The translations under genes and the position numbers were made by a program. The notes beneath the pieces are model-generated. The model ran no database searches. It saw only the letters and a list, made by a program, of their open reading frames with translations, and had not been told where the DNA came from. A stretch of DNA of 64,000 nucleotides from Salipaludibacillus aurantiacus. Lineage in GTDB: Bacteria > Bacillota > Bacilli > Bacillales > Salisediminibacteriaceae. Location of the stretch: assembly GCF_900111295.1 (NCBI RefSeq), contig NZ_FOGT01000002.1:248001-312000 (forward strand). The letters are read 5' to 3'. Shown piece after piece: positions 24,911 through 34,148 of this stretch (its first letter is position 1; every line of letters starts with the position of its first letter).

Positions 24911-26646
24911 ATTTTAATGTCCACCCCATTGTACCCGTACTCAAATGAATTAACATGCATAGCAGGAGTGCTCCTGTTCCCCTCTTTTTCTTTCGCCTTT
25001 TCCCATTTGATTACGGACAGCTGATAATTATAAGATGCAAGCTTTTCTTTCAGTAATGGAAACCAGACGCTTTGTATCGAGGCTGGTTTTGAGCTTTCGT
25101 TATATACCGTTAAGGCCATGATCCTGTTTTGTATTTGTACATCAATTAAAGTATGCCTTAACGTTTCCAATTCTAAATAAAACAGGATACGGCAGTGGGA
25201 TTCGTCCACTGTTCCGTCATTCTTTTCTCTTCCTTGCCACTGCAAGGTCAAATCCGTATATTTTTCGGACAATTTAACAGGTATTTGAAAAACAGTATGC
25301 TGAACAGGCCCTTGCTGTTCTGAAGAGAGAAGCTGATAAGCAGTAAGGCGCTGAAGCAGAAAATCCGCCTGCTCACGGGTCCCCTGCGGAAGACCGTGGC
25401 TCTGATTAAGAAACTGTATTAACTTGGCTTTTAAAGTATTTAGTTCCTCTTGATTAAGCTGCCCACTTCTTATATTATTTTCATGCTGCAGGCCGAGCTG
25501 GTTCAGAAACGCTTTTAAAGGGTGTTGCGTTTGCCCTTCATTTAATAACTTACCATTGCCTGAATGATTATCGCGGATTAACTGCCAGATTCCTTTTGTG
25601 CTGTCTTCAGGTTCAGAAGCCAGCCACTGGGACAGACGGGTTACAATAGAGCTGGCGGAAGCCTGAGGATTTATTAAAGTAAGAAGCTGGGTGACAGAAT
25701 GAAGCGGAGCGCCTCTCAGGGAATCAGTCAAGTAGGAAAACAAAAGTTTAGGATCCATATTTTTCAGAGGCAAAGCTGTTTGGCGGCTTTTAAATAAACC
25801 AGGCCATAATTTACCGGACATATTTTCATTTGCAGGATTGAGAACTGTTTCTTTAAACGAGGTGAAAAACCGTATGGAAGAATCTAAACTGTTAATTAAA
25901 CCAGTTTCTTTTAAAACCTTAATAGCCGCTTCCTGAAGCTCTTCATCCTTTCCAGTTAAATGCTTAAAAATAACAAAAATGTCACCTTCTCCAAAGCCGC
26001 TAAAACGCCCGGATATATTTGCAAGAATGTGTTGCAGGTGCTGTGCCCTGCTATCCGGTAATTTCTCCAAGGTTGAGGCGAGCTGAACCATCGTCTCTCC
26101 TGTAGATTTTTCTGACTGAACGGAAGCCAATGCTTTAAAGGCGGCTCTGGTCAGCGGATATCCCCTTTGGATCATCATAGTGATAAGCTTCAAAGAATCA
26201 TTTGAAGCTAAGGCAGACTCCTTAACTAACTGCGCTCCTTGCAATATATTGCTTCTGGTAAATGGCAAATTGACCCTGATGAGTTCCCGTATAATTTTTT
26301 TGTGAAGGCCGTCTGTCGGAAGACCAAGCTGCTTCAGCATTCCGGGAACGTTTGTAACAGAAGCAGGACTGCTTCCCGGCCTGTTCACAGAGACATTTTC
26401 CAGGACTTTTAATTGAGGGACCCTTTCACCTGATATTACTTTAAACCAATATTTCTCACCTTTTTCAAGTCGTGCCTCTAGACGGGCTGATAAATTCATT
26501 GTGCCCATCTGAAGGCGGGCCAGCTGTCCAGGGTACAGTTCACTAATCCTCCCTTGGAAAACCTGTCCCTCTCTTAAGTAAAGAGTTTTAGCCCGTCCCG
26601 TATCCATTCCTCGAATTAAATTATCCAGCATGGCTGCAGCAATCAT
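24907..26646 (-). CDS. FliK-like / YlqG-like protein of unknown function
   Basis: A 579-residue protein from ATG 26646 (GGGAGGAG 7 nt upstream). The N-terminal 75 residues look like a small beta-barrel (REGQVFQGRISELYPGQLAR, then LSARLEARLEKGEKYWFKVI). A long helical middle follows, and a C-terminal region at about 455-560 (LTLQWQGRE ... RILFYLELETLRHTLIDVQI ... LLKEKLASYNYQLSVIKWEK) has the layout of the FliK hook-length-control domain. No signal peptide or membrane segment is seen. Position corresponds to B. subtilis ylqG, upstream of the FlhB-tail-like gene. Recognition of the C-terminal domain is by pattern only. Confidence 0.7.
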   Translation of the reverse strand: MIAAAMLDNLIRGMDTGRAKTLYLREGQVFQGRISELYPGQLARLQMGTMNLSARLEARLEKGEKYWFKVISGERVPQLKVLENVSVNRPGSSPASVTNVPGMLKQLGLPTDGLHKKIIRELIRVNLPFTRSNILQGAQLVKESALASNDSLKLITMMIQRGYPLTRAAFKALASVQSEKSTGETMVQLASTLEKLPDSRAQHLQHILANISGRFSGFGEGDIFVIFKHLTGKDEELQEAAIKVLKETGLINSLDSSIRFFTSFKETVLNPANENMSGKLWPGLFKSRQTALPLKNMDPKLLFSYLTDSLRGAPLHSVTQLLTLINPQASASSIVTRLSQWLASEPEDSTKGIWQLIRDNHSGNGKLLNEGQTQHPLKAFLNQLGLQHENNIRSGQLNQEELNTLKAKLIQFLNQSHGLPQGTREQADFLLQRLTAYQLLSSEQQGPVQHTVFQIPVKLSEKYTDLTLQWQGREKNDGTVDESHCRILFYLELETLRHTLIDVQIQNRIMALTVYNESSKPASIQSVWFPLLKEKLASYNYQLSVIKWEKAKEKEGNRSTPAMHVNSFEYGYNGVDIKI

Positions 26647-26822
26647 AGATGTTCTCCTCCCGGGAACCTTTTTATATCATAAAAGCTTAGTTAATCTGCC
26701 GGTCTTCACACCCGGCGAGGTCAGCTAATAGCAAAAGAGACTTTAGAGAATAATGCCAAGCATGTTTTTTGCCGGGAGGTCTCTTTATTCAGTAAACAGC
26801 CCATATTAACAAGGCGATTGAC

Positions 26823-27593
26823 TTAAGCATAGGATTTAACCGGCGCAAAACTTCGACGATGCTCCTCAAGTATTCCGTGTTCTTCTATTGCTTCCAAATG
26901 GGCCCGGGTCCCGTAGCCTGCATGTTTATCGAACTGGTACATCGGATACTGCTTATGTAACTTATCCATATAACGGTCTCTGGTTACTTTGGCAATGATA
27001 GAACTTGCTGCAATAGAAACGGACCTGGAATCTCCTTTAACTAGACTTTTTTGAGCAATATCTAAAGGAAGTTCCATAGCATCAATCAGCAAATAGTCTG
27101 GAGAGTCTTCAGAAATCTGCTTCACAGCCCGTACCATAGCCTGTTTAGAGGCTTGATAAATATTAAGCTCATCAATCTCCTGTGCTGAAACTATCCCCAC
27201 TCCCACTGCTTCTGCCTTTCTCATAATTTCATCATAAAAATACTCCCGTTTCGTCTTAGTCAGCTTTTTAGAATCTGTCAGCCCGAGCAGTCTGACGTCT
27301 GAAGGAAGAACAACGCAGGAAGCAATGACAGGACCTGCCAGAGGGCCGCGCCCTGCTTCATCTATTCCAGCTATTCGTAAATACCCCTTATTCCACGCTT
27401 CTTTTTCAAAAGAACTCATTTCAGTATAATGAGATTCGAGTTTCTGCCTTTCCACTTGCTGTTTTTTCCATCGCGCAATTAATCCCTTAACTCCTTTTCG
27501 CTCATCATTATGTAATTCTTCCAAAAATGGATCATTTTCATCCTGAAGAGTTTCGAGTTTGCATTTAATCTCAGCAATTGTTTTTTTCTTCAT
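26823..27593 (-). CDS. rnhB: Ribonuclease HII
   Basis: Cleaves RNA in RNA-DNA hybrids and at single misincorporated ribonucleotides; 256 residues. The catalytic start GIDEAGRGPLAGP gives D78 and E79. LLIDAMELP carries a further acidic residue and the C-terminal KHAGYGTRAHLEAIEEHG is typical. The N-terminal extension of about 70 residues is the Bacillus-type substrate-binding domain. It lies between rbgA and the ylqG-like gene, as in B. subtilis. Confidence 0.97.
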   Translation of the reverse strand: MKKKTIAEIKCKLETLQDENDPFLEELHNDERKGVKGLIARWKKQQVERQKLESHYTEMSSFEKEAWNKGYLRIAGIDEAGRGPLAGPVIASCVVLPSDVRLLGLTDSKKLTKTKREYFYDEIMRKAEAVGVGIVSAQEIDELNIYQASKQAMVRAVKQISEDSPDYLLIDAMELPLDIAQKSLVKGDSRSVSIAASSIIAKVTRDRYMDKLHKQYPMYQFDKHAGYGTRAHLEAIEEHGILEEHRRSFAPVKSYA

Positions 27594-27756
27594 TAACAGC
27601 TTTCCTTTCTTAATTTATCGGTTCATTTAATCCATTATTTAAATAATATCGTTATTTAATAATGCCTCTCTTGAAGACAGTGCTTATCCTCCAAGGATCC
27701 CCGCCTTTGTTCAAAAGGGACGTTTACATAGCTTGCGTGTCAATCATTACCGGCAG

Positions 27757-27791
27757 AATAAAATAAAAGATACGCTGTCAGTCGCGTATCT
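27757..27791 (-). terminator. Rho-independent terminator after rbgA
   Basis: AGATACGC (27768-27775) pairs with GCGTATCT (27784-27791) around an 8-nt loop, followed on the minus strand by TTTATTTTATT. It begins 3 nt after the rbgA stop. Confidence 0.9.
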
Positions 27792-27793
27792 CT

Positions 27794-28642
27794 CTATTCC
27801 TTAGGGCGCTCAAGACTTATGTGCCCGAGTTTTCCCTGGCGGAAATCCCTGAATATAATTTCAGCTGTTTTATCATAATCAACCAGGCCTCCGGAGACGA
27901 GGCATCCCCTCCGCTTGCCTATTTCATCGAATAAATCAGCGACATCCTCTGATAAGTCCTTTAAATTAAACCGTTCTTTAAGCCGGTCAGGATATTCCTT
28001 AGTTAAATATCTCAATAGAAAAACCGAAGTTTCCTGGAAGTCAAAAATTTCTTCTTTAATTGCACCAGTAAGAGCGAGTCTGAAACCTACGTCCTGATCT
28101 TCAAATTTTGGCCATAATATTCCCGGTGTATCGAGCAGTTCCATTTCCTTGCCTACTTTAATCCATTGCTGGCTTTTAGTGACACCCGGTTTATCGCCAA
28201 TTTTAGTTATTTTTTTATTGGCAAGGCGGTTAATCACAGTAGATTTCCCTACATTTGGAATACCTAAAATTAACGCGCGTAACGCTCTTGGATGGATTCC
28301 TTTAGCATGGAACTTGTCCAGCAGAGGTTTGGCCAGTTCTCTTACCTTCTCAGGAACCTGTTTGATTCCCTTTCCTCTTTGGGAGTCCACTACCAAAGTC
28401 GCCCAGTTTCTTTTTTCGAAGTAATGGACCCATTCCTTAGTAACTGCAGGGTCTGCTAAATCAGACTTATTCAGCAGGATAAGCCGGGGTTTATTAGCAG
28501 TCAGTTCATCAACCATAGGGTTCCTGGAGGAAACAGGAATTCGCGCATCTACAATTTCAATTACTACATCAATAAGCTTAAGTTTCTCCTGAACCTCTCT
28601 TTTGGCTTTCGCCATATGTCCAGGATACCATTGTATGGCCAT
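27794..28642 (-). CDS. rbgA: Ribosome biogenesis GTPase RbgA (YlqF)
   Basis: Circularly permuted GTPase of 282 residues that drives late 50S assembly. Motif order is G4-G1-G3: NKSD at 58-61, GIPNVGKS at 127-134 and DTPG at 171-174. The catalytic histidine region [12 protein letters not shown] (H9) is intact. The C-terminal ANTAR-like RNA-binding domain follows. It is 15 nt after sipS, and the terminator right after it ends this transcription unit. Confidence 0.97.
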   Translation of the reverse strand: MAIQWYPGHMAKAKREVQEKLKLIDVVIEIVDARIPVSSRNPMVDELTANKPRLILLNKSDLADPAVTKEWVHYFEKRNWATLVVDSQRGKGIKQVPEKVRELAKPLLDKFHAKGIHPRALRALILGIPNVGKSTVINRLANKKITKIGDKPGVTKSQQWIKVGKEMELLDTPGILWPKFEDQDVGFRLALTGAIKEEIFDFQETSVFLLRYLTKEYPDRLKERFNLKDLSEDVADLFDEIGKRRGCLVSGGLVDYDKTAEIIFRDFRQGKLGHISLERPKE

Positions 28643-28657
28643 ATTAAATCATTCCTC

Positions 28658-29203
28658 CTAATCAACAAGCCGGACTTCCTGCACAGGCCAGAAAACAAAG
28701 TTGGCTTTTCCGACTACTTCATCATAAGGTATAACACCTATGTGACGGCTGTCTTTACTGTGCTGCCGGTTATCCCCCAGCACAAATACATGGCCTTCAG
28801 GTACTGAGTCATAGCCGGTAACCTCAGAAAGAGTAAAATCTCCGGTAAACGGCATCTGATCTGCTTCCTGTTTATAGTCTTCTAAATAAGGCTCTTCAAC
28901 CGGCTCGTCATTAATATATAACATATCTTCTTCATATCTAATCTGGTCACCAGGCAGACCAATTACCCGTTTAATATAGTCTTTATTTTGGGGGGCATGA
29001 AATACAATAATATCAAACCTGTCCGGTTCTGAAATATTATAGCCTATTTTATTAACAATCATCCGGTCATTGTGTTCCAGGGTTGGCATCATAGACTGAC
29101 CGTCCACCACAATCGGCGCAAAGAAAAAATACCTGATCACCACGGCCAGAATTAAGGCCACAGCAACGGCTTTTACCCATTCCCATGATTCAGATTTTGC
29201 CAT
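28658..29203 (-). CDS. sipS: Signal peptidase I
   Basis: Membrane serine protease that removes signal peptides from Sec and Tat substrates. From ATG 29203 (AAAGGA 9 nt upstream) it has 181 residues. An N-terminal anchor spans about 9-28 (WVKAVAVALILAVVIRYFFF). Nucleophile S37 is in DGQSMMPTL and general base K78 in DYIKRVIGLPGD; GDNRQHSKDSR follows. ATG 29209 is a less likely start. Bacillus species have several Sip paralogues, so the exact gene name is tentative. Confidence 0.95.
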   Translation of the reverse strand: MAKSESWEWVKAVAVALILAVVIRYFFFAPIVVDGQSMMPTLEHNDRMIVNKIGYNISEPDRFDIIVFHAPQNKDYIKRVIGLPGDQIRYEEDMLYINDEPVEEPYLEDYKQEADQMPFTGDFTLSEVTGYDSVPEGHVFVLGDNRQHSKDSRHIGVIPYDEVVGKANFVFWPVQEVRLVD

Positions 29204-29383
29204 TTCCATCCATCCTTTTATTGAATAACAAATTATTAACAGCACATGAAAAAAACAAGAGAGGCCAGGAACTTCTGATAGTTACATTAAAAAGAATTCA
29301 TCCCCTTTTATTTAATCATCCATATATTTTACCATATTTTAATAAAAGTGTGTTTAATAAATGTATAAGTAAATGAAGGCATG

Positions 29384-29412
29384 AAAAAAGGAGCTTGAAA
29401 ACAAGCTCCTTT
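29384..29412 (-). terminator. Rho-independent terminator after rplS
   Basis: Stem AAGGAGCTTG (29388-29397) with CAAGCTCCTT (29402-29411) around a 4-nt loop, followed by U residues on the minus strand (TTTTTTCAT). It ends the rpsP-khpA-ylqD-rimM-trmD-rplS unit. Confidence 0.93.
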
Positions 29413-29420
29413 CATAACAG

Positions 29421-29768
29421 TTATCTTGCACGTTCTTTAATACGAGCTGCTTTACCGCGCAGTGCACGCAAGTAGTAAAGCTTGGCACGGCGTACTTTAC
29501 CACGACGAGATACTTCGATCTTATCGATACGTGGCGAATGTACTGGGAATGTACGTTCCACACCCACACCGCTGGATATCTTACGAACAGTGAATGTTTC
29601 ACTGATCCCGCTTCCGCGGCGCTTGATTACCACACCTTCGAATACCTGGATACGCTCACGAGTACCTTCTACAACTTTAACGTGTACACGCAATGTATCT
29701 CCGGCGCGGAATTCTGGAAGATCAGTTTTCAATTGCTCTTTAGTAATATCACGAATAATTTGTTCCAT
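29421..29768 (-). CDS. rplS: 50S ribosomal protein L19
   Basis: Ribosomal protein of 115 residues at the 30S-50S interface. The whole sequence is typical: [57 protein letters not shown] and the basic C-terminus [15 protein letters not shown] 29768 follows AAGGAGG. The frame is open further upstream, but that part covers the leader RNA. It is last in the ribosome-maturation operon. Confidence 0.98.
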   Translation of the reverse strand: MEQIIRDITKEQLKTDLPEFRAGDTLRVHVKVVEGTRERIQVFEGVVIKRRGSGISETFTVRKISSGVGVERTFPVHSPRIDKIEVSRRGKVRRAKLYYLRALRGKAARIKERAR

Positions 29769-29777
29769 CTTCTGTTC

Positions 29778-29848
29778 GCCTCCTTCCCTGCAGGTCTTCA
29801 TGTCTCACAATAGGGACAGCGGAACACCTTGATCTGGCTAAAGCCACA
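29778..29848 (-). ncRNA. Probable L19 (rplS) mRNA leader structure
   Basis: The trmD-rplS gap reads TGGCTTTAGCCA (hairpin, 29846-29835), AAGGTGTTCCGCTGTCCCT, GTGAGACATGAAGACCTGC and AGGGAAGGAGG. UCCCU (29816-29812) can pair with AGGGA (29789-29785) right next to the ribosome site. This resembles the conserved Firmicute L19 leader thought to mediate feedback by L19. Recognition is from memory of the motif. Confidence 0.5.
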
Positions 29849-29891
29849 AAAAACATAATACCATACCGTTAATAAAAACTCAACCGCTTTT

Positions 29892-30632
29892 TTACTCTGA
29901 TTCTAATTCGTTTAAATATTTTTGATCTGTTTCCGTTAAGTCAAGTTTCTTTAACATATCTTTTCGTCTCTCATAAGTACGTTTCAAGGATTGCTGCCGG
30001 CGCCAGGTTTCAATTTTTTTATGATGCCCTGAAAGAAGGATATCAGGCACACGCAGCCCTCTGAAATCAGCCGGCCTTGTATAATGAGGATATTCAAGAA
30101 GCCCTGTGCTGTGCGAGTCAGTTACAGCTGACTGCTCGTTCCCAAGGGAACCAGGCAGAAGACGTGTTACACTGTCCGCAATAACCATTGCTCCAATTTC
30201 TCCTCCGGTTAAAACATAGTCACCGATAGATATTTCATCAGTAATCAAATGCTCACGGATCCTTTCATCGTAGCCTTCATAATGGCCGCAGATTAATATC
30301 AACTGCTCTTCTTCCGAAAGTTCCTCCGCTTTTTTCTGCGTATAGGGTTCCCCTTGAGGGCAAAGCAGAATGACTCTGGGAGGTTTCTTTAAAGAATCCG
30401 CTCCTTTTTTCAGATCCGCCACAGCGTCGAAAACAGGCTGGGGAGTTAGAACCATCCCTCCCCCTCCCCCGTAAGGATAATCGTCCACCCTGTTATGTCT
30501 GTCTTCAGTATAATCTCTGAAATTAACCACGTCGTAAGTTACAACGTTTTTTTCCTGTGCCTGTTTTAATATGGAGTGGGAGAATAATCCTTGGAACATT
30601 TCCGGAAACAAGGTTAAAATCGAGATTTTCAT
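29892..30632 (-). CDS. trmD: tRNA (guanine37-N1)-methyltransferase TrmD
   Basis: SPOUT-family enzyme of 246 residues that methylates G37 of tRNAs with SAM and prevents +1 frameshifts. Typical blocks: start [30 protein letters not shown] near 72-84, [13 protein letters not shown], and the knot region [17 protein letters not shown]. It shares one base with the rimM stop. Full length. Confidence 0.98.
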   Translation of the reverse strand: MKISILTLFPEMFQGLFSHSILKQAQEKNVVTYDVVNFRDYTEDRHNRVDDYPYGGGGGMVLTPQPVFDAVADLKKGADSLKKPPRVILLCPQGEPYTQKKAEELSEEEQLILICGHYEGYDERIREHLITDEISIGDYVLTGGEIGAMVIADSVTRLLPGSLGNEQSAVTDSHSTGLLEYPHYTRPADFRGLRVPDILLSGHHKKIETWRRQQSLKRTYERRKDMLKKLDLTETDQKYLNELESE

Positions 30633-31153
30633 CAGTCTAACAGCCCTTCCATCGGGGTAATAATTATCTTTTGCTCGTTCAGTTTAATCTCTTTCACTAC
30701 GTCATCAATGTAAGGAATAAGCACCTCTTTGCCTTTACCTTCAGGCTGGACGACCCATACATCATTTGCTCCCGGTGACAATATTTCTTTCACTGCCCCT
30801 ATAAGCTTGCCCTCTTCTGTCTCGACAGAGAGTCCAATAATCTCATGGTAATAAAACTCTCCCTCACCTAAATGATCATCAAGCTGAGAGGTATGCACCT
30901 GAAGAAGCGACCCTTTATAAGTTTCCACAAGATTAACATTTTCCATGTCTTCAAATGAAACCAAATCAAACTGTTTATGCTGGCGCCATGAGCGGACCGT
31001 GACCGGAACACGGTGATTCCCGTCTTTCAGGATATAAAGCATATTTCCAGCCTTATAACGCTGTTCCGGAAAGTCGGTTTTAGAAATAACCCGCACTTCT
31101 CCATGAATACCGTGAGTATTAACGATCTTACCCACATTCAGCCAATCAGTCAT
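30632..31153 (-). CDS. rimM: 16S rRNA processing protein RimM
   Basis: 30S maturation factor of 173 residues that binds S19 and helps mature the 3' domain of 16S rRNA. N-terminal RimM domain ([20 protein letters not shown], residues 4-23) and a C-terminal PRC-barrel ([20 protein letters not shown] ... [20 protein letters not shown]) are present. ATG 31153 is 8 nt after GGAGG and overlaps the end of ylqD by 8 nt. The longer open frame upstream lies inside ylqD. Confidence 0.97.
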   Translation of the reverse strand: MTDWLNVGKIVNTHGIHGEVRVISKTDFPEQRYKAGNMLYILKDGNHRVPVTVRSWRQHKQFDLVSFEDMENVNLVETYKGSLLQVHTSQLDDHLGEGEFYYHEIIGLSVETEEGKLIGAVKEILSPGANDVWVVQPEGKGKEVLIPYIDDVVKEIKLNEQKIIITPMEGLLD

Positions 31154-31559
31154 CCTGCATGCCTCCGTGTCGGAGTTCGTAAACCACCCCGTCTTTAATG
31201 ACAATTTCTGTCCCTTTCATTATTTCTTCCCAATTGTCCCCTTCTTCCACTTGCTCAATCATCTGAATCGTACCTTCTCTTAGCTCAGCGCCAAGATCCA
31301 GCTCATCCAGCTGACCCAGTTTTAATTCTAACTGCCGGAGCCTGTCTTTTCTCCGGGCTACTTCTTTATTGAAACTTTCCTTTAATGATTTCTGGTAACT
31401 TGCACTCTGATTTTCTTTCATTTTCTTATGTAGGACAAATTCTAATTGTTTTAACTCTTTTGTAATCTGATACTGGCGGGATAAAAATTGTTCCTTCAGT
31501 TTGTCCCGGCTCTCTTCGGTTAATATTTGTTTTACGACGACTTTTTTAATAATTTCCAA
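31146..31559 (-). CDS. ylqD: YlqD family protein
   Basis: Helical protein of 137 residues found in this operon in Bacillus; function unknown. It begins at TTG 31559, with GGAGGTG 9 nt upstream (product starts [19 protein letters not shown]). A long charged coiled-coil (about 15-90) precedes a short beta-rich C-terminal part ([17 protein letters not shown]). The frame is open to 31652, but that extension lacks a ribosome site. Confidence 0.85.
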   Translation of the reverse strand: MEIIKKVVVKQILTEESRDKLKEQFLSRQYQITKELKQLEFVLHKKMKENQSASYQKSLKESFNKEVARRKDRLRQLELKLGQLDELDLGAELREGTIQMIEQVEEGDNWEEIMKGTEIVIKDGVVYELRHGGMQDD

Positions 31560-31644
31560 AATAGGACACCTCCAAGTATTCCTTTTATTGTACCATATCA
31601 TACATATATATACGGAAAAAAAGGGAGAGGTCCCCCTCACCCTT

Positions 31645-31872
31645 TTAACCAATTTCCAACTGAATTCGTTTGTTCTGATTTGCTCCGGCAGCGTTAACTA
31701 CTGAACGGATAGCTTTAGCAATCCGTCCCTGCTTGCCGATCACTTTCCCCATATCGTCCTCGTGCACTTCCAGCTTCAGCGTGAGTGAACGGTCATTTTC
31801 CACTTCAGTTACACGGACATCATCGGGGTGATCTACAAGCGCTTTAGCAATCGATTCAACCAATTCTTTCAT
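31645..31872 (-). CDS. khpA: KH-domain RNA-binding protein KhpA (YlqC)
   Basis: A 75-residue protein with a single KH domain. The RNA-binding loop is GKVIGKQGRIAKAIR near 42-56. KhpA partners with KhpB/Jag in other Firmicutes and affects division and translation. ATG 31872 follows GAAGGTGA; a GTG at 31881 overlaps that site. It lies between rpsP and ylqD. Confidence 0.93.
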   Translation of the reverse strand: MKELVESIAKALVDHPDDVRVTEVENDRSLTLKLEVHEDDMGKVIGKQGRIAKAIRSVVNAAGANQNKRIQLEIG

Positions 31873-31908
31873 GTCACTCACCTTCTTGGATTATTTCCAC
31901 ACGAAGGA

Positions 31909-32181
31909 CTATTTTGCGTTCTTCGCGTTGTGAAGTTGTTCCATTAAACCAACGTTTGAGAACAAGTTACGAACAGTATCGGATGGCTTTGCTCCATCTA
32001 ACATCCATTTTAACGCTTTTTCTTGATCAACGCTAAATTCTACAGGATTTTTTAATGGATTATAAGTTCCTAGTTCTTCAATAAAACGACCATCACGCGG
32101 CGCACGGGAATCCGCAACAACCACACGATAGAACGGAGATTTCTTTGCTCCCATTCGCTTTAAACGAATTTTAACTGCCAT
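31909..32181 (-). CDS. rpsP: 30S ribosomal protein S16
   Basis: Ribosomal protein of 90 residues. The start [20 protein letters not shown] and the block [20 protein letters not shown] are diagnostic. ATG 32181 lies after GGAGGTG. It is the first gene of the rpsP-khpA-ylqD-rimM-trmD-rplS operon, with a likely promoter in the 130-nt gap after ffh. Confidence 0.98.
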   Translation of the reverse strand: MAVKIRLKRMGAKKSPFYRVVVADSRAPRDGRFIEELGTYNPLKNPVEFSVDQEKALKWMLDGAKPSDTVRNLFSNVGLMEQLHNAKNAK

Positions 32182-32214
32182 GTGTTTCACCTCCATAAAT
32201 CTTTCACACAATTA

Positions 32215-32246
32215 ATTATACTATCATAAAAGGATTCAGGGATCAA
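32215..32246 (-). promoter_or_regulatory. Candidate promoter of the rpsP operon
   Basis: On the minus strand TTGATC (32246-32241) is followed after 17 nt by TAGTAT (32223-32218). A perfect TATAAT overlaps it at 32220-32215 but with 20-nt spacing. It lies about 35 nt before the rpsP start. Confidence 0.55.
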
Positions 32247-32340
32247 CCCCAGTAAAGTAAAAAAACTTTACACCATAGATTGAGCTCCCACTGTACTAAT
32301 GCATAAGCTGCTTGTACAGATTTCAGGATGGGTAATCAGG

Positions 32341-33699
32341 TTACATAAACGGAAACTTCATACCGCCAAGCCCGCCTTTTTTCTTACCTTTACCCTTTTG
32401 CATACCGGACATCTGTTTCATCATTTTTTTCATTTCATGGAATTGCTTAATAAGACGGTTAACCTCTTGAATAGAGGTGCCACTGCCTTTAGCGATCCGT
32501 TTTCTCCGGCTTGCATTTAAAAGAGATGGATCATCTCTCTCTGCTTTTGTCATTGATTTGACAATCGCTTCAATATGCCCGATCTGCTTCTCATCCACTT
32601 GAACATTTTTTAAACCTTTCATCTTACCCGCTCCAGGCATCATATCAAGGAGCTCGTCAAGCGGCCCCATATTGCGCACCTGGGATAGCTGTTCAAGGAA
32701 ATCATCGAAGGTCAGATCATTAGTCCTCATTTTCCGTTCTAACTCTTTGGCTCTTTCCTCATCCACATTCGTCTGGGCTTTTTCAATAAGTGTCAGTACG
32801 TCGCCCATACCTAAAATTCTTGAAGCCATCCGTTCGGGATGGAAAGGCTCTAACGCATCGATTTTTTCTCCCATACCTGCAAATTTAATTGGCGTGTCAG
32901 TGACTGATTTGACAGAAATAGCTGCACCGCCGCGGGTATCTCCGTCAAGCTTGGTGAGAACGACCCCACTTATACCGAGGCGCTCATTGAAACTTTGAGC
33001 AACATTAACAGCGTCCTGACCAGTCATAGCATCAACGACAAGGAGAATTTCCTCAGGGGATGTCACTTCCTTAATTTCATCAAGTTCCCCCATAAGTTCT
33101 TCGTCTACATGCAGCCGGCCGGCTGTATCAATCAGTACATAATCATGATGTTCTTCTTTAGCTTTAGCGAGTGCCTGTTTAGCAATTTCCACCGGGCTCA
33201 CCTGGTCCCCTAAAGAAAACACAGGCATATCAAGCTGCTTACCTAATGTTTCAAGCTGCTTGATCGCAGCAGGCCGGTAAATGTCTGCCGCTACCATTAA
33301 AGGGTTACGGTTGTGCTTTTTCCTTAAGTGATTAGCAAGCTTTCCTGTAGTCGTTGTTTTACCTGCCCCTTGAAGGCCCACCATCATCACAACTGTCGGC
33401 GGCTTCTGAGCGACCGCAATTTTACTCTGCTCTCCGCCCATAAGCTTGGTCAGTTCTTCATTTACTACTTTAATAACCTGCTGACCCGGGGTCAGGCTGT
33501 CGAGTACTTCCTGGCCGATTGCCCGTTCTTTCACATCTGCTATGAATTTTTTTACTACTTTAAAGTTCACATCTGCCTCTAAAAGGGCAAGACGGACTTC
33601 ACGCATCATTTCTTTAACGTCCTGCTCAGACACTTTCCCTTTACCGCGGATCTTCTTAAGTGTTCCTTGCAGTCGTTCTGCTAAGCCTTCAAATGCCAT
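32341..33699 (-). CDS. ffh: Signal recognition particle protein Ffh
   Basis: SRP54 GTPase of 452 residues that binds signal sequences and 4.5S/scRNA and delivers ribosomes to FtsY. N domain (1-88), G domain with GLQGAGKTTTTGKLA from 108, DTAGR and TKLDGD, and a Met-rich M domain (about 300-452, ending in GKGKKKGGLGGMKFPFM). It lies 12 nt after ylxM and close to ftsY. Confidence 0.98.
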   Translation of the reverse strand: MAFEGLAERLQGTLKKIRGKGKVSEQDVKEMMREVRLALLEADVNFKVVKKFIADVKERAIGQEVLDSLTPGQQVIKVVNEELTKLMGGEQSKIAVAQKPPTVVMMVGLQGAGKTTTTGKLANHLRKKHNRNPLMVAADIYRPAAIKQLETLGKQLDMPVFSLGDQVSPVEIAKQALAKAKEEHHDYVLIDTAGRLHVDEELMGELDEIKEVTSPEEILLVVDAMTGQDAVNVAQSFNERLGISGVVLTKLDGDTRGGAAISVKSVTDTPIKFAGMGEKIDALEPFHPERMASRILGMGDVLTLIEKAQTNVDEERAKELERKMRTNDLTFDDFLEQLSQVRNMGPLDELLDMMPGAGKMKGLKNVQVDEKQIGHIEAIVKSMTKAERDDPSLLNASRRKRIAKGSGTSIQEVNRLIKQFHEMKKMMKQMSGMQKGKGKKKGGLGGMKFPFM

Positions 33700-33711
33700 T
33701 TTGTTTGCCCC

Positions 33712-34041
33712 CTATTCCAGTTTCTCGAGAGATTCAACGATCTGGATTATACGAGTGGGACTTTCTTTCTCGCGAATCATTACTTTTAATTCCTCTATAT
33801 AGCTTAGGCGCTTTTCATAGCGGGAAAAGAGCTGTAATTTTTCCTCATACTCTTCTAATAAGGCTTCCGTGCGTTTTATATTGTCATAAACTGCCTGCCG
33901 GCTTACATCAAAGTGTTCGGAAATTTCTCCAAGCGACCAGTCATCCAGATAATACATTCGCATATACTGATTCTGCTTACTGGTCAACAGCGCCTGATAG
34001 AAGTCATACAGGTAGTTCATACGGATTGTTTTTTCAATCAC
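33712..34041 (-). CDS. ylxM: YlxM/p13-like helix-turn-helix protein
   Basis: Small protein of 109 residues of the UPF0122 family, encoded next to ffh in most Firmicutes and implicated in SRP function. It has a sigma70-region-4-like helix-turn-helix ([20 protein letters not shown] then [10 protein letters not shown], about 30-60). I choose GTG 34041 (GGCGGTG upstream, start [16 protein letters not shown]), which fits the family length. The frame is open to 34113 without a ribosome site. Confidence 0.92.
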   Translation of the reverse strand: MIEKTIRMNYLYDFYQALLTSKQNQYMRMYYLDDWSLGEISEHFDVSRQAVYDNIKRTEALLEEYEEKLQLFSRYEKRLSYIEELKVMIREKESPTRIIQIVESLEKLE

Positions 34042-34148
34042 GAAGCCCACCGCCTTGTTAAGGTAATTGCCTTTACAATTTGTAATGATACAAGAGGAGA
34101 TGTCCCCTGTCAAGTTTTTATCTTGTCATCCAAGCGGGAAGGGCCGCT

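Noticed and set aside
26734-26786. AAAGAGAC/GTCTCTTT arms after rnhB as terminator or T-box-like element
   Set aside because: The 8-bp stem encloses a 37-nt loop and only four U residues follow; no T-box or specifier features are present.
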